DNA of 64,000 bases from Onchocerca lupi (taxonomy: Eukaryota > Nematoda > Chromadorea > Rhabditida > Onchocercidae): NCBI GenBank assembly GCA_028564675.1, contig JAOVVO010000267.1:1-64000 (forward strand). The letters run 5' to 3'. A model generated the notes under the pieces. That model was given only the letters and a program-made list of their open reading frames with translations, did no database searches and was not told the DNA's origin. The translations under genes were made by a program, and so were the position numbers. Shown one piece after another: positions 25,501 through 37,824 of this stretch (within the stretch, counting starts at the first letter, position 1; every line of letters begins with the position of its first letter).

Positions 25501-25872
25501 TCAACTGATGCCCTTTTTTTATTTTAATCTTTAATAATTACTTATTGCATAATTTTAATATTATATTCATTCCATCTAATTTTAATGAAGGGAAAAATAA
25601 TTTCATATATTTTTAGCATTTATTTCATTATTTTTATATAACTTTTAGTTCAAATTTTTATTATATTGAATTTTTTCTTTCTTTTTTTTTTTTAATCCAA
25701 CGATTTATTGTAATTTTTTATGCATTCATTTAGAAAAGCTTATTATCTGTCTTAAAACCAAGATTATTTCGTCAATATTTGATGGATCAGATGATTTCTT
25801 CTAAACTTAAAACTAAATTTTTTTTTTTTTAATTTAACAAAAAAAAAAAAAATAAAACACATTTAGATGAAT
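22539..25872. other. Region between jip-1 and the acidic-protein gene
   Basis: About 3.3 kb separates two genes on the same strand. It is AT-rich and I see no exon with coding character. A 30-bp motif (CATAAAATTAAATTAACATG) occurs at 22250 and again at 22655. The region should hold the jip-1 promoter or missing 5' exons; an operon with a long spacer is possible but unproven. Confidence 0.55.
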
Positions 25873-28800
25873 TTACGATTTTGGATAAACTGTAAGTGCT
25901 GATTGATCGGTAATTATCTGATTAACATTTGATGGATCAGATGATTTTTGAAGCCAAACTCGAGCAATTTCATTTATTTGTTGAGCATATTCACAGCTAT
26001 TATCCCATAAAGTTACCGTAGGTTGTAATCCAGCCGTTATTTGATTATCAATATCTAGAAGATCAATTAAATGATTTTTTTCTGGATTTCATTGAAATTC
26101 AATTTTACAAAAAATTTTTTTAATTTATTAATTGCTTATGCTTATCATCAATTAGTATGGTTTGACCAAAAATATCGTATAACATAAACAGTAACTTAAT
26201 TACTTGATTTTATTAATTATTTTAGTTTAAATATACTTTAAATTAATCCATATTAGCTTATATCCCTTATAATATCTGACAAGCTTTAATTATTAATAGG
26301 TACCAAAATTTTGTTTACCAAATGAAAAATTACCTGATTTATACTTCTCAAGAAATGGATATAAAGCTCTGTCGTTATCAATATTTGTTGATAATTTTGT
26401 CGTATCATTACGAATCGATTTCTTAACATCAAAAGTAAATTCATAAAAATTTGGTAGTTTGCTTCCATTAGCTGGAAAAATTTGATCCACGAACATATCA
26501 TTATGATCATTTTTATTGTTATCATTATCATTCTCATCACTTTCATCTGATCCATATTCGATATCATTTTTGCGATATATATTTGTATAATACGTTGTAT
26601 GTTTACGGAAATTTGATAAATTCCAAATCTCATCACAATATTGTTTCTCATCCATATTATCAGCAAAAATTTTTGTCTTGAAAAAATTCGATTCTTTTTC
26701 TAAATTTATTAATGTTACCGGAATTTGATCCAGTATGTTTAGAGAATATGATCGACGTGGTGGTGGTGCTGATGATATTGAATCAATCAAATTAGCATTT
26801 TGTTTTTTTTCTTGAAATGATAAAAATTGGTCGTTTTTTCGATTATCAATCGCATTCGTTGTTATTTTTATCAAATCTTCTTCATCACCTATTTTCTTCA
26901 GTGTAGTTAAAAATGTTGTTGGACGTTCACATTTCTTCACTGTTTCCTCATTTTTGTTATCATTATCGATTTGTTCATTTGCATCAATGCATTGAAAATC
27001 ATTGAAATGTTGATCGATATTGATCGACGAATTGTTATCATCATTCGATGTGGAAAATATTGGTACTGCGATATGCGAACAAATATCGTTCTCGATACGA
27101 TCACTTACGAATGATTCGTCTAATGCTACATCATCAGCACATCGAATCCATTCATCATCTGATGTTTCACTTACGCTATTCATTGATTGCTTCATTATTT
27201 CTGGCTTTGAAGCATATTTACGACAATCTGGTGAGGAACATCTGAAAAAATGATTTTTGATCAAAGTTTTATGCTGAAATAAAATTGAAATAACAAGATA
27301 ATGCATGAATTTACGATTGAAAATAATCGATTTATTTAATACAAATTTATATCAGTGTTATATATCAACCTTTAGACTGATCATTAAATCCAAATTTATA
27401 TCTAAATCAATCATAACATTTTAAGTTTACTGATTTTATCACTAATCATCTCAGAACTATCTTTAAAATATCAGTTATTGTATAATTCTATTCAAGTCAT
27501 CCGTTTTATTGAACTTAGTAACGCAAAATTTCAACAAAAACAGACTTAAAAATAACGTGAGCGAATTTAAAAATAATTCAGGTGAATGCGAATCGGAAGC
27601 ATCTGAATCCGAATTTGAATTGGAAGGTGAAACGAAAAGAAACATAGAAGTAGCGCAAATAATAAAAAAGTCACGCAAAACAACGTAGAAGTAGCGTGAG
27701 CAAATTAGACGTAAATATGACAAAAGTTTAAATTATTCCAACAAATTAGCAAACCTATTATAATGATTTTGTATAACACAATCAACATATGATGTAATCA
27801 TATGGTCATGACAGCTAACACTTTGGCGCATTGTTATCCCAGAATGATCCATTGGTGATGGTACTCTTGTAATCCAACCCAATTCAGTTTCCCTTAAAAC
27901 TGACTTTTTAAAAGTTCAAAAAAAAAAAGTTAAGAAATAAATACGCAAAAGGATAAAATCGAAATTACGATTACACTTCAATAATTACTTAAATAATTCT
28001 AATTACAACTTTTATTTTTAATTAAAAAGAAAATTTTAATTATTGTTATTATCGAAAATTTTAAATTACATAAGATAATAGAATAAGCAAGATTGAATAT
28101 TTTATTGTTGAAGATGACGCAAAATTAATTAATGATGATTTTATCGAGTAAATTAATCAGTAATATTTTATTTGAAAAAAAAAAATCAAAATTAACCATA
28201 AATCTAAACTTCCAAGTGATTTTGATATATTTACAATTGTTGATGCTAGGTCACGATTTTCACGTAATTGTTGTGCATTTTCCGAATTTTCACGTAATGA
28301 TTCTTTTGCAAAATTTATGATTGCTTCTGGTGTCCATTTGTTGATGATCGTTTCCTCAATTTCTGGTAATTCGTCGGCAAAATTTATTTCCTCTTCTTCC
28401 CTGCAAAAAAAAATTTGATAATTTCAAAAGTTAATTCATAAATTTCATTTTAATTATTAATTACAAAAAAATAAAAAAATAAAAATTTACTGATGTGGTG
28501 ATGGACTAGCATCATACATGCAAAGTGAATCATTCTCAGAGATAACACGTGGACACGTGTTTTCCGATAAATTCAAATGGGTCAAATTGTTGATTTGAAC
28601 TGATACCGGAACAGTAATATCCAAAATACTCGTACCCATTGACTCATCATATTCGGATAAATCAGCACTAAAATGGGCAAAATTTAGGTAATTAATCCTG
28701 GCTACATTGAAAGTTTCAATTTCAAAATCTTTCTGTACTAATTTTATTTCAAAAAAAAAAAATTCTCTTTTTTTTTTTTTTTATTTTGAGACAGAAAATT

Positions 28801-31800
28801 CAAAACATTAATTACCAAGGTAAAGATGGACGCCCCGTTTTCTCATTTCCTTCAGCAAAACAAGCATCTTCCGAACTTGACAATTCTTCAGATGTCTGAA
28901 GTACAAACTTTAGAATGAAATAAATTTATAAAATTTCACAATGAGAAACAATTTTGATGTCATTGAATTTTTTTTTTTTTTTTTTTTTTGGAAAATATAA
29001 ATTGTTTAACTTTTAATTGCCGCAATTATGCGCTTTTTTTTGCGTATGTATATGTGTGTGTGTGTGTTCTATTCAAAGAAAGAGTTAAATTTATTCAACT
29101 TATTTTAAATCATTCTTCAACAGTAATTTAATAATTATAAAATTAATTGAACTATTAGCAATTATTCCGATTTGTCTTTACAACAATGATCAATAAATTC
29201 GTTCAATTAAAATAAAATTATAATTGCTTAATTTGACAATATTAAAAGTATATTGTTGAGGTTTTTATCGAAAATTTTCATTTTAACAATTTTACCAACT
29301 TCTAAATTAAATAGTAAAAAAAATTACCAATAAATTTGTTTGAATTAAAATAAAAATCCATAACTGCTTAATTAGACAATATTAAAAAAGTATTTATTGG
29401 AATTCTTATCGAAATTTTTCATTTTTTTTCTAAATTAATAATATCACCAATTTATAAATTAAATAATAATAAATTTGAAAAGAAAAAAGACAAAATGATA
29501 ATGGAAATAACTGCAATACTTGTTGTTCGTTATCAGCGATAAATTCTGGTGCTGACCAACAACAAGTAAATGGTGATGATCTAGCTTGATCTAAATCATC
29601 ATCACTTTCAAAATCTGTTCCATAATTGAAATTATTTGCTTGAGTTGACCAATTATCGCTAATTTTTGTATTTGATATTGTCTGAAATTAAATTTTTTAC
29701 ATATGTAATGAAGTAATTAAAAATCATTGAAAAAATTAATTAATGCAAAATTATCGTCTAATATTCATTGATATCAAACAAAATTTGTTTATAAATACTT
29801 AATTTTCTTTTCTATTATTATGGGCTTATTTGCCATGTATTTATTCGGTTACAAATATAAATGTTTACCAAATGAGTATTTATTTGTACAAAAAATCTAA
29901 AAAATAAAAACAAACAAAATTAATTTCGATGAAAAACTTTTAATCATATGAATTCATAGATTCAATTAATGAATTAAGTAATAAACTAATCATTGAATAT
30001 CATAAACAGTAGTAAAATTAGTAATACTTTAAAAGATAAATATAAGAAAAACTATTTTAATAAACGAATTAAAACTAACTTGAATGTGAAGAAAAATTAA
30101 TATTAATAATATTTGATAGCAAAAAAAAAGACAAACTTAATGTTAATTTACAAAATGTTATTTAACTAATTAAAGTGAAATAATTTAGCTAAAGCATATT
30201 AAATAAAAAACGGAAAAATTTGTTGATTCTGTATTAACGTTTCAAATAATTCAGGCACGAGACAAATAATCTGACATAATTTATTTGATTATAATTAAAA
30301 AATAATTTGCTAATTAAAAACTAGCAAAATTTTCCGGTTTTTCTAAATGAACTTTTTGACGTTTTCAATATTAATTTTTTTTTCTAATATTTAGAATAAT
30401 ATATTTAATAAGAAAGGAATAATTAATGATTGTTTGTTGATTAGAACCAAAGTTAAATTAAAATTTTTTTTAACCTCAAATTTGGATGTCCGATAGTCAT
30501 GATACGCTTGATTTCGTGAAAAATATGGCGCTGAAGATGCGGAAGTTTCCTCATCACTTATTGACTGTGTATTGATAAATCGATATTGATCATCCAAATA
30601 TTTACCGTTGGTTGTTTTAATAAATGTATTGCTATTGAGAAGTTTTTCATCTTCAAGTTTTTTAAATTATTCATTTTAAGGCATAAGCATAAAAATTAGA
30701 AAAGAAAATTACAGATAGTTCTATTAATTTCATTATTAAAATTTAATTTTTCAAATCTTCTTCTTAATTTTTTTTTCAATGAAATCACAAATTTTAGAGT
30801 TCACTTTCTTTTCTTTTGATATTATTATTTTTCTAACACGTACAAATGAGAAGTATGTTTTCCAGTAATACAAATTAATGCTTCACTGCATTTGAAATAT
30901 CAATTTTGTCGGGAATTTAAAGCGATTTTCAAGGATTTATAATTAATTGCTGCCTAAATTGATTGTTAAACAAACATCTGTTTACATAGATCGATTGATA
31001 AAAATAAATCAATTACTAAGCAATGAATATCTATAGATTAAATAAAATTAACTTTCACTTAAATTAATTATTGAGTAAAAAAACATATGTGTCCACAGCT
31101 TTCTTTTCACCTATTCTAGTTTTACTTTATCGTTTTGAAAGGTATTATAAAATACCTGTATATGATAAAGGTATTGCATAATCATTTTTTTGAATTGAAG
31201 ATATCGATTTAGATTTGATAAGTCCTCGTAAGCAAGCGTGTACCGCAAATTCTTCATCACTATCACTATTCGAATTATCATCCTAAATTAAGCATTATTT
31301 CAGTATTTTAATCATAATCATAAGAATGTAGCTATAATTCAAGCAAAAAAGGGAAAGAAAATATTATTGGTATTATTGATAATTTAAAAGAAAACAAAAA
31401 AAAATAAAACCTTCGTAGTATCACTATTATACAATGGTGATACTATTTCTGAATCACCATTTTCGATATCACCAATCGGTAATATATCATTTTTATCAGG
31501 TCGAGATGTGTAATTATTTTGTTGAAAATTCATTTCTGCTTCTGATGACCAACTTCTGATAAAATAGATGAATAAATAAAAACTTCTCATTTATTTTTAG
31601 AAAAAAACTTTTCAATACAATTTAGAGATTTTCAGAATAATTTGAAAAATTTTGACTGATTTTTTTTTTTTTTTTTTTTAAATAAATTATTACATATCAG
31701 CATCACTATCACAACCACTTGAACCATCATTACTACTCAATTCATCACTTGAACGTTGATTGGAATACTTATCCGGATTATTCCTGCATTCAATCGCATT

Positions 31801-31812
31801 TTCAGAATCCAT
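25873..31812 (-). CDS. Acidic Ser/Asn/Asp-rich protein of 803 residues, family not recognised
   Basis: Eleven exons join in frame: 31812-31694, 31555-31411, 31282-31156, 30650-30475, 29681-29520, 28895-28816, 28667-28491, 28400-28210, 27899-27755, 27241-26334, 26054-25873. The N-terminal 290 residues are acidic and low complexity (SSNDGSSGCDSDAD, DDNSNSDSDEEF). A more ordered central block follows (KWTPEAIINFAKESLREN, QQLRENRDLASTIVNISKSL, LGWITRVPSPMDHSG), likely helical. The long tenth exon holds a Cys cluster (CSSPDC), the motif ERPTTFLTTLKK near residue 546, an APPPRRSYSL stretch and a DESDENDNDNN run. There is no signal peptide or membrane segment. It lies directly upstream of jip-1 on the same strand. 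I cannot name it; a cytosolic or nuclear adaptor is only a guess. Confidence 0.82.
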
Positions 31813-34800
31813 CTTAAGAAAGCACTTAAAAAAAGAAAAAGTTTAAAATTTTTGTTTTATTATTTGCCATTTTTTCCTAAATAAAAAAAATATCTAAAAT
31901 TTTTTAAAAAATAATTGAAGTTATCAACTGTTATTTTAAAAAACTGTGAAAAAATGAAAAAAATTTTGCGAAAAATAATAGAAAAAAATTGAAATTTGCA
32001 ATAAATTTCTAATAAATATTTCGTCATAAAATAAAAAAAAATCAACAAAAAAGTATTTGAGAAATTTTAACCCATAAAAAAAAGGAGGTATTGCACTGAT
32101 AGAAAAAAGATGGGAAGATCGAAGGTGGAAAAAGAAAAAGAAAAAAAAAAACGAAGAAAAAAACGAATTCGAAATTTAATTTTAAAAATAATTAAAACGA
32201 AATTGAAAAGTATCTTAGGAAATAATAATTAGAGTTAGTTATATACTACTTTGTACTATGAAAGAATTTATGTATATTTGAAAAATTGATTAGAAAAATG
32301 AATTGAGAAAAATAGGAAGTAGAGAAAAGAGGACGAAATATTGATAAAACATTAATTTCAACGAAAAATAAAAAGATAGAAAATGGAGAAATCTGGCAAC
32401 TTTGATATTTCTTAAGACGAAATAATAATCGAAAGGACAAAGAGAGAGAGAGAGAGAGGGAAATTTATTTGTTTATATTACTTATCATGCTTTTATTTGA
32501 ATAAATTTGGGAACAAATTAAATAAATGGGGTGAAAGGAGGAAAAAATTATAGAAAAAGAAAATAAAAGAAATAATATTTAAACAAAAATATATGAAAGT
32601 AATTTAAAGTATGAAATAATCATAAAATGAATCGAATATTGGTGTTACATATATATGTGGAGAAAGAAGCTTGGCTAAAATCTTTTGCTTTGATGAAAAT
32701 TGAAGCTTGAAGAAGGGAGGAGATGGATGGCTGGATGAGAGAGGCCATGAGTAAGCCTAGACTTTCAGTCGCATACTGCTGCTATTGCTGTATTGAGAGA
32801 TTCGATGGGAAAAAAGAGCCTAGTTAAGCTCAAATGTTTGCTAGCATTATATTATCTTCATCTATTTAGCATTTCATAGCAAATAGGGACCAAAAGATGT
32901 GGTCTTTTTCCTGTTTTTTTTTTTTTTCTTGTTTGTTCACTACAGTTTTAAACAAATTCCGAAGAATTGATTATTGTTAAGAGAATACTTGGTTGAAAGA
33001 ATTTTTTTTTTTGGTAAAAGTAAAAAAGATGGCTCAGACATTGTTAGCATCTATGGATCTTGACTTTTAATGAAGTAGGCCAATATTTTTTTCTTTTTAT
33101 AACACTTCATCACTCTTTCATCCTTGTTAAAATATTAGAGATATTTGTACAATTCTTATTCTTCGTTTTTGGATTGGTTGAGATTGCAGCCCAAAGAATC
33201 CTGCGGAAAAGAAAAAAAAGAAGCCAGAAAGATGAGTCAGAAAATTGAAAATATCGATTTAATCAATTAATTATCATTTTCATAAACAACGTCATACGGA
33301 TGCATATATAAATATGAAATTAAATGAACTAAGCTGTACATAAACAAACATTTATTTAATTAAAATTGAAATTAGCTGTAAAGAAGGAATACTGGAATAA
33401 ATAAAGTTCGAGATTTTTCTCTTAAAGGAAAAAAAAAAGATTTATGTAATGGTGAAACCAAAAAGAATCTAAAATATGTAAATTTCTTTCAATTCGTTTT
33501 CTATGAATTGTTTTATCAAATAAGAAATTTGTTTGTCATATAAAATGATCAATAAATAAATTTTAAATGTTTCTTTAAATACAGTTAAATATGCCGCTAC
33601 TTAGTTATTTAAGATTATTTCAAATTGTTATTCATTTGTTTACCTTGTAATTGTGGACTTCCAAAATTACTGTTTTAAAATTAATTAAATATGAGAAAAA
33701 CGAAGTGGATTTTGCTGATAACGGTAATGATCATAGTATTTTGATAATGATAATAATAGATAGTAATAATTTCCGACATATTATCTTTGGTGATATTTTT
33801 CTCACTTTTTGGGAAAATAAAACTTTTTTTTTTTTATTTTAGCTAATATATTAAGTATTTCTTCGACATATTCGCTTTTTTCTTATTTGAATATTGAATT
33901 TCCTCTTTCATTTTTTGTTCCCATGTCATATAGCATCTTTTGATATAAATAGGATATAAATTGTTTCCATGATCGTTTTTTGAACAACAGTAAAACTATT
34001 TGACATTTTCATTTCATTTAATTAGAATATTGATTTTTTGGATTTTATTGACAGATTTCTAATTAATTGTTTCTTTTTTTTTTTAAGATTCTGCTATTTT
34101 ATAGTAAATTGTTTGTAAAAAATCGAAATTTTCTTGGCTTAAAAATTAGAAATTCAATATTAATTTGGAATATTTGACCGTTGTTTATCTTTTGTAATAA
34201 TGAAAAAGCAAAATTTTTCAAAATATTCATTTGACTTTGTGTTTATGTGATTTTCGGAGGAAATTTCATAAAAAAATCCAAAATAAATTCTTTGAGTATT
34301 TTTAAATGTAATTAAAAACAGCTAAATCTAATTCAGAGAATTTGTTTTGAATTTGTAAATATAGTTCACAGTCAAATTACGGATACATAGGCTAACACTG
34401 TAAATGAATAAATAATAATTTCAAAAAAATAAATGACAATTTTTTCATTTGAAATATTATCTATTTTTAGGATAAATAAAATTGACTTACTAAAATTGTC
34501 AGTAACGGGTAATAGTTATAATATTTAATCATTATTTAACTTCTCATTTCAATTTTCAATTTCAAATAAAAAATTTATCACTACGGTCATGGAACAGTCT
34601 GTAATTAATCCGAACTAAATCGGAAAAGAATGAGACAAAATATGAAAAATAAGCTTTTTTTACTTAACAATTAAGAAACCATCTAAATAAAACAAATTAA
34701 AATTAGGAAATTGAAACAGATTTTCAATCATAACTGTATTATTTTCTTTCATTAAATCAAATAATTTACTATAATATTTTTCAAATTTATGCAAAATGGT

Positions 34801-35352
34801 TCGCATTTGTTACGAAATAAATAATTTATTTCGAAAGGTTAAAGTCTCAATTTTCAAAGCTTATAAAAATCTGCCAAGAAAATATCGGCCATCAAAAGTA
34901 TAAAATAAAAATATTTAATCATTTGATCGCTAATAAAAACTTCTAAATGTTTTACATTAGCTCAAATATTAATCAGGCAATTCTTTTGTTTGATCATTTT
35001 ATTCTTAAATTTTAATTAAAATAATAATTGATAATTTCATTTATTCAAATATGTCGCAACTACAAGTATTTCGATATTTTAAATATTATATTATGATTCA
35101 TTTTTAATCAGCTAAGACTATATTTAGCTCAGTCTTAGTTAAAGTTTAGATATGAAATTCAAGAAAATCACAAAATTTAACAACGTGATTTTTGATTGTA
35201 ATTAGCAGAAACGCAACCCACAATTTTTGATAACCTGAAATCAAACAAATAATCGCATCCAACTGATGATTTGTGATAATATTATGTCACAAGAAGATTT
35301 ATTTCTTCTCACGAATAATTATGGTATTTTAATTGCGTACCGTTTTCATCTC
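31813..35352. other. Upstream region of the acidic-protein gene
   Basis: The stretch holds an AG-dinucleotide run (near 32440-32458) and a GC-raised patch at about 32650-32900 that may be a promoter or untranslated 5' exon of the minus-strand gene. I see no supported coding exon on either strand. A short inverted repeat (GCTAAGACT and AGTCTTAGT, 35111-35139) lies near the right end. Confidence 0.5.
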
Positions 35353-35900
35353 TTATGAAAATCGCATGGAATATTTTGACGGATTATCCAATCTGATCTG
35401 ATTGTTGGGGAAAAAATTCTGATCGATTTGTAATTGCAGAAGAGATTGGTTTTGTTGAAGACACTGATGAGGAACAGATTTTCGCGCTGTTGATGATGCC
35501 AACGTAGTCGACGATACTAATCTTGTTGCCCCAGAAGATTCCATTTTACATGAATCATCCTTGCTATTGATAGTGAGCAGAGGCTTACAAAACATAAGTC
35601 GTACGAGAGATTGGACATTATGACTAAGATTGGTACATTCCTAACCGAATATTTCACACAATGTCCATAAATTCTAAAGGCAAATCGGAAGACGTGGGAA
35701 TGAAGATATTTGTGTCCAGGAATGTATACGTGACTCACTTGCCTAAGAAATATTACAAATTTCTTCTATGCAGATTACTTCGATTATTTAATTTTATTTA
35801 CACTGTAATGATCTGGCTTGATCATGGACTATCTGATTTGACAAGAATAATTTGTTCACGACTTTGTTTAAACAATTTTATCTCATCTGATCATGAGTAA
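35353..35900. other. Coding-like island of uncertain strand
   Basis: This patch is clearly richer in G and C than its flanks. On the minus strand 35353-35541 reads from ATG 35541 (MESSGATRLVSSTTLASS, then Gln-rich) to a stop, 62 residues. On the plus strand acidic readings occur in two frames (EEIGFVEDTDEEQ, then AVDDANVVDDTNLVAPEDS) broken by stops. No good splice donor closes the minus frame before its stop. It could be a small gene, an alternative 5' exon of the acidic gene, or a decayed gene copy. No family is recognised. Confidence 0.35.
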
Positions 35901-37824
35901 TCCGATTTGGTTCCGACTAAATTAAAAAATTGAAAATTTGTTTCATTTTTTTTAGTGATGAAATAAAAAAGAAAAAAGCAATAATTGTAAATATTTATAA
36001 AGTGAAGAAAAAAATTTATAAAAAATTGATGAATCATAACACATTTAAATAGATCGAATTGCATAATAATTTGTTTATTTTTTATTCAAGCCTCATATAA
36101 CTAACGATTTATTGGAACATATGATTAACTGTAAATCATATGATTATTCTCGATATTTTTGATTTACTTATTGTTTTATATATTTTGAATCTTCGGCACT
36201 TTTTTCTTTTTTTTTTTTTTTTTTTTTTTTGTTTCCGTAAATGAAATTACGAATATCGAAAAGTAAAAATCAAAGAATTATGTAATCATTTATGATTAAT
36301 CTACAATCACCTACACATGTATATGTATATTACTTTTTGTCTTAATATACCATATGTTAATGTCAGAAACATATTGATCCATTCATCTGATTGATTGCTT
36401 TATTATTTTAATATCATGAAAGGATAACTAAAGATTATATAATGAAAGTTCTTATTGGACGTAAAGATAGCTCTATTAATTTTTCGAACAAAATTTAATT
36501 GCTCTGATACTAAGAAAAAAGGAAAAAAGAGCGAAAATTTTGGAACAAATAAATGATCCATTTCAAAACAAGAAGAATTCGTTTCTGTAATTTATAATCG
36601 TTTCGAAAAAAATAAGACAACTGAAATGAAAAAGAATACAATTAAAGTAATACTTGTTGAATGCATAAATGTTTTACATATATACTGAACGGTCAAGTTC
36701 TTTTTTAACACCATTTAAATAAAAGAAAAAGAAAAAGCAAAAAAATGGCATAGTGTATTAGTAATGAATAAAGTAATTCTAATTTTGCAAAATGAAATGA
36801 GCCACATCTTATTCATAAATGTTCAATTCAATTTTGATATCAAATGAAATAATTCATTTCCAGTTTTGATTAAATGATTCCTTACTCGTATATATACTAC
36901 TGTCGCCATGTAATATTTGTTGAATGCATAAATTTTTACATATATACTGAACGGTCAAACATCTTGCTTAAAACAGTTGGAAAATAATGGGTTGTTGAAA
37001 GTGAAAAAAAGAAAGAAAATGAAGATATTCGGAAAAAATATCAATATAATTTTTGGAAAAGGAGAAGACGAAAAAAAAACAAAGCAAAATCAGAAAGCAT
37101 ATAAATAATAGACAGTTTTCAATTTTCTTCTTCCTTCTTTCTTGTTTTTAAAAGTTACATTCTTTAAAATTTTTCCAATTGTTTTAAGAGAAATTACATT
37201 CTATTAATCTGGTAATTAGTCATAAAGAAATGATTAAGAATATCTTTAAAAGGGATTATTTCATATTGAGATATTTTCATCAATGAAATTAATTAATTCT
37301 ATTCATCTTTTATTATTATAAACTAAAGCAATTTGACGGATAAAAAAGAAATTCCGAACTTTTTGCAGATAAAATATAGTTAGAATTTTTTTCACTTTTT
37401 TCGCTTAATCTAAAAGTTTTGTTGGGCCAGTAATTAATTAGATGTCATAAAGAAATGATTAAGAATGCATGATTAATTCATTACTCAATTTCACATCTGT
37501 ATTTTATATAAAATTAAGATAAGAAAAAAACTGTTGAATTCAAACGGATAGAATTAATTAGCAACATAGATAATTTAAGCAGCAGTTTGTGTTTCTGCGG
37601 AACATGAAGACATTCATTAATTAATTGATAAATAATAATTTAGATGCCTTAAAAAAAATCTCATTTACCAATTTATCAAAGCTTCTTCAAAAAAATTAAA
37701 TAAAAAAAAAAGACCAGATTTTTTTTTTTCTTCATCGTGTGTTTGATAATTTTCTTATCGAATTTGCATCGTTTTTTTCGTTCCTTGTTTTGATTTGATT
37801 TTTTGTCTTTTTTTATTTTTTTTT
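35901..37824. other. Intergenic region downstream of zyx-1
   Basis: AT-rich, with long poly-T near 36207-36231 and the direct repeats listed separately. On the minus strand an AATAAA lies at 37812-37817, about ten bases after the zyx-1 stop. I see no gene here. Confidence 0.6.
36654..36958. repeat. Near-identical direct repeat of about 43 bp
   Basis: The blocks at 36654-36696 and 36917-36958 both read TTGTTGAATGCATAAAT, then TTTTACATATATACTGAACG, then GTCAA, with one indel and very few changes, 262 bp apart. They lie between the acidic gene and zyx-1. A second short pair, GTCATAAAGAAATGATTAAG, occurs just beyond at about 37218 and 37445. Confidence 0.85.

Noticed and set aside
22462..26334. 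Direct splice from the acidic gene (donor 26334) into the first jip-1 exon (22538)
   Set aside because: The donor is phase 1 and the exon needs phase 2, so the join meets a stop after three codons. Some other exon would be needed.
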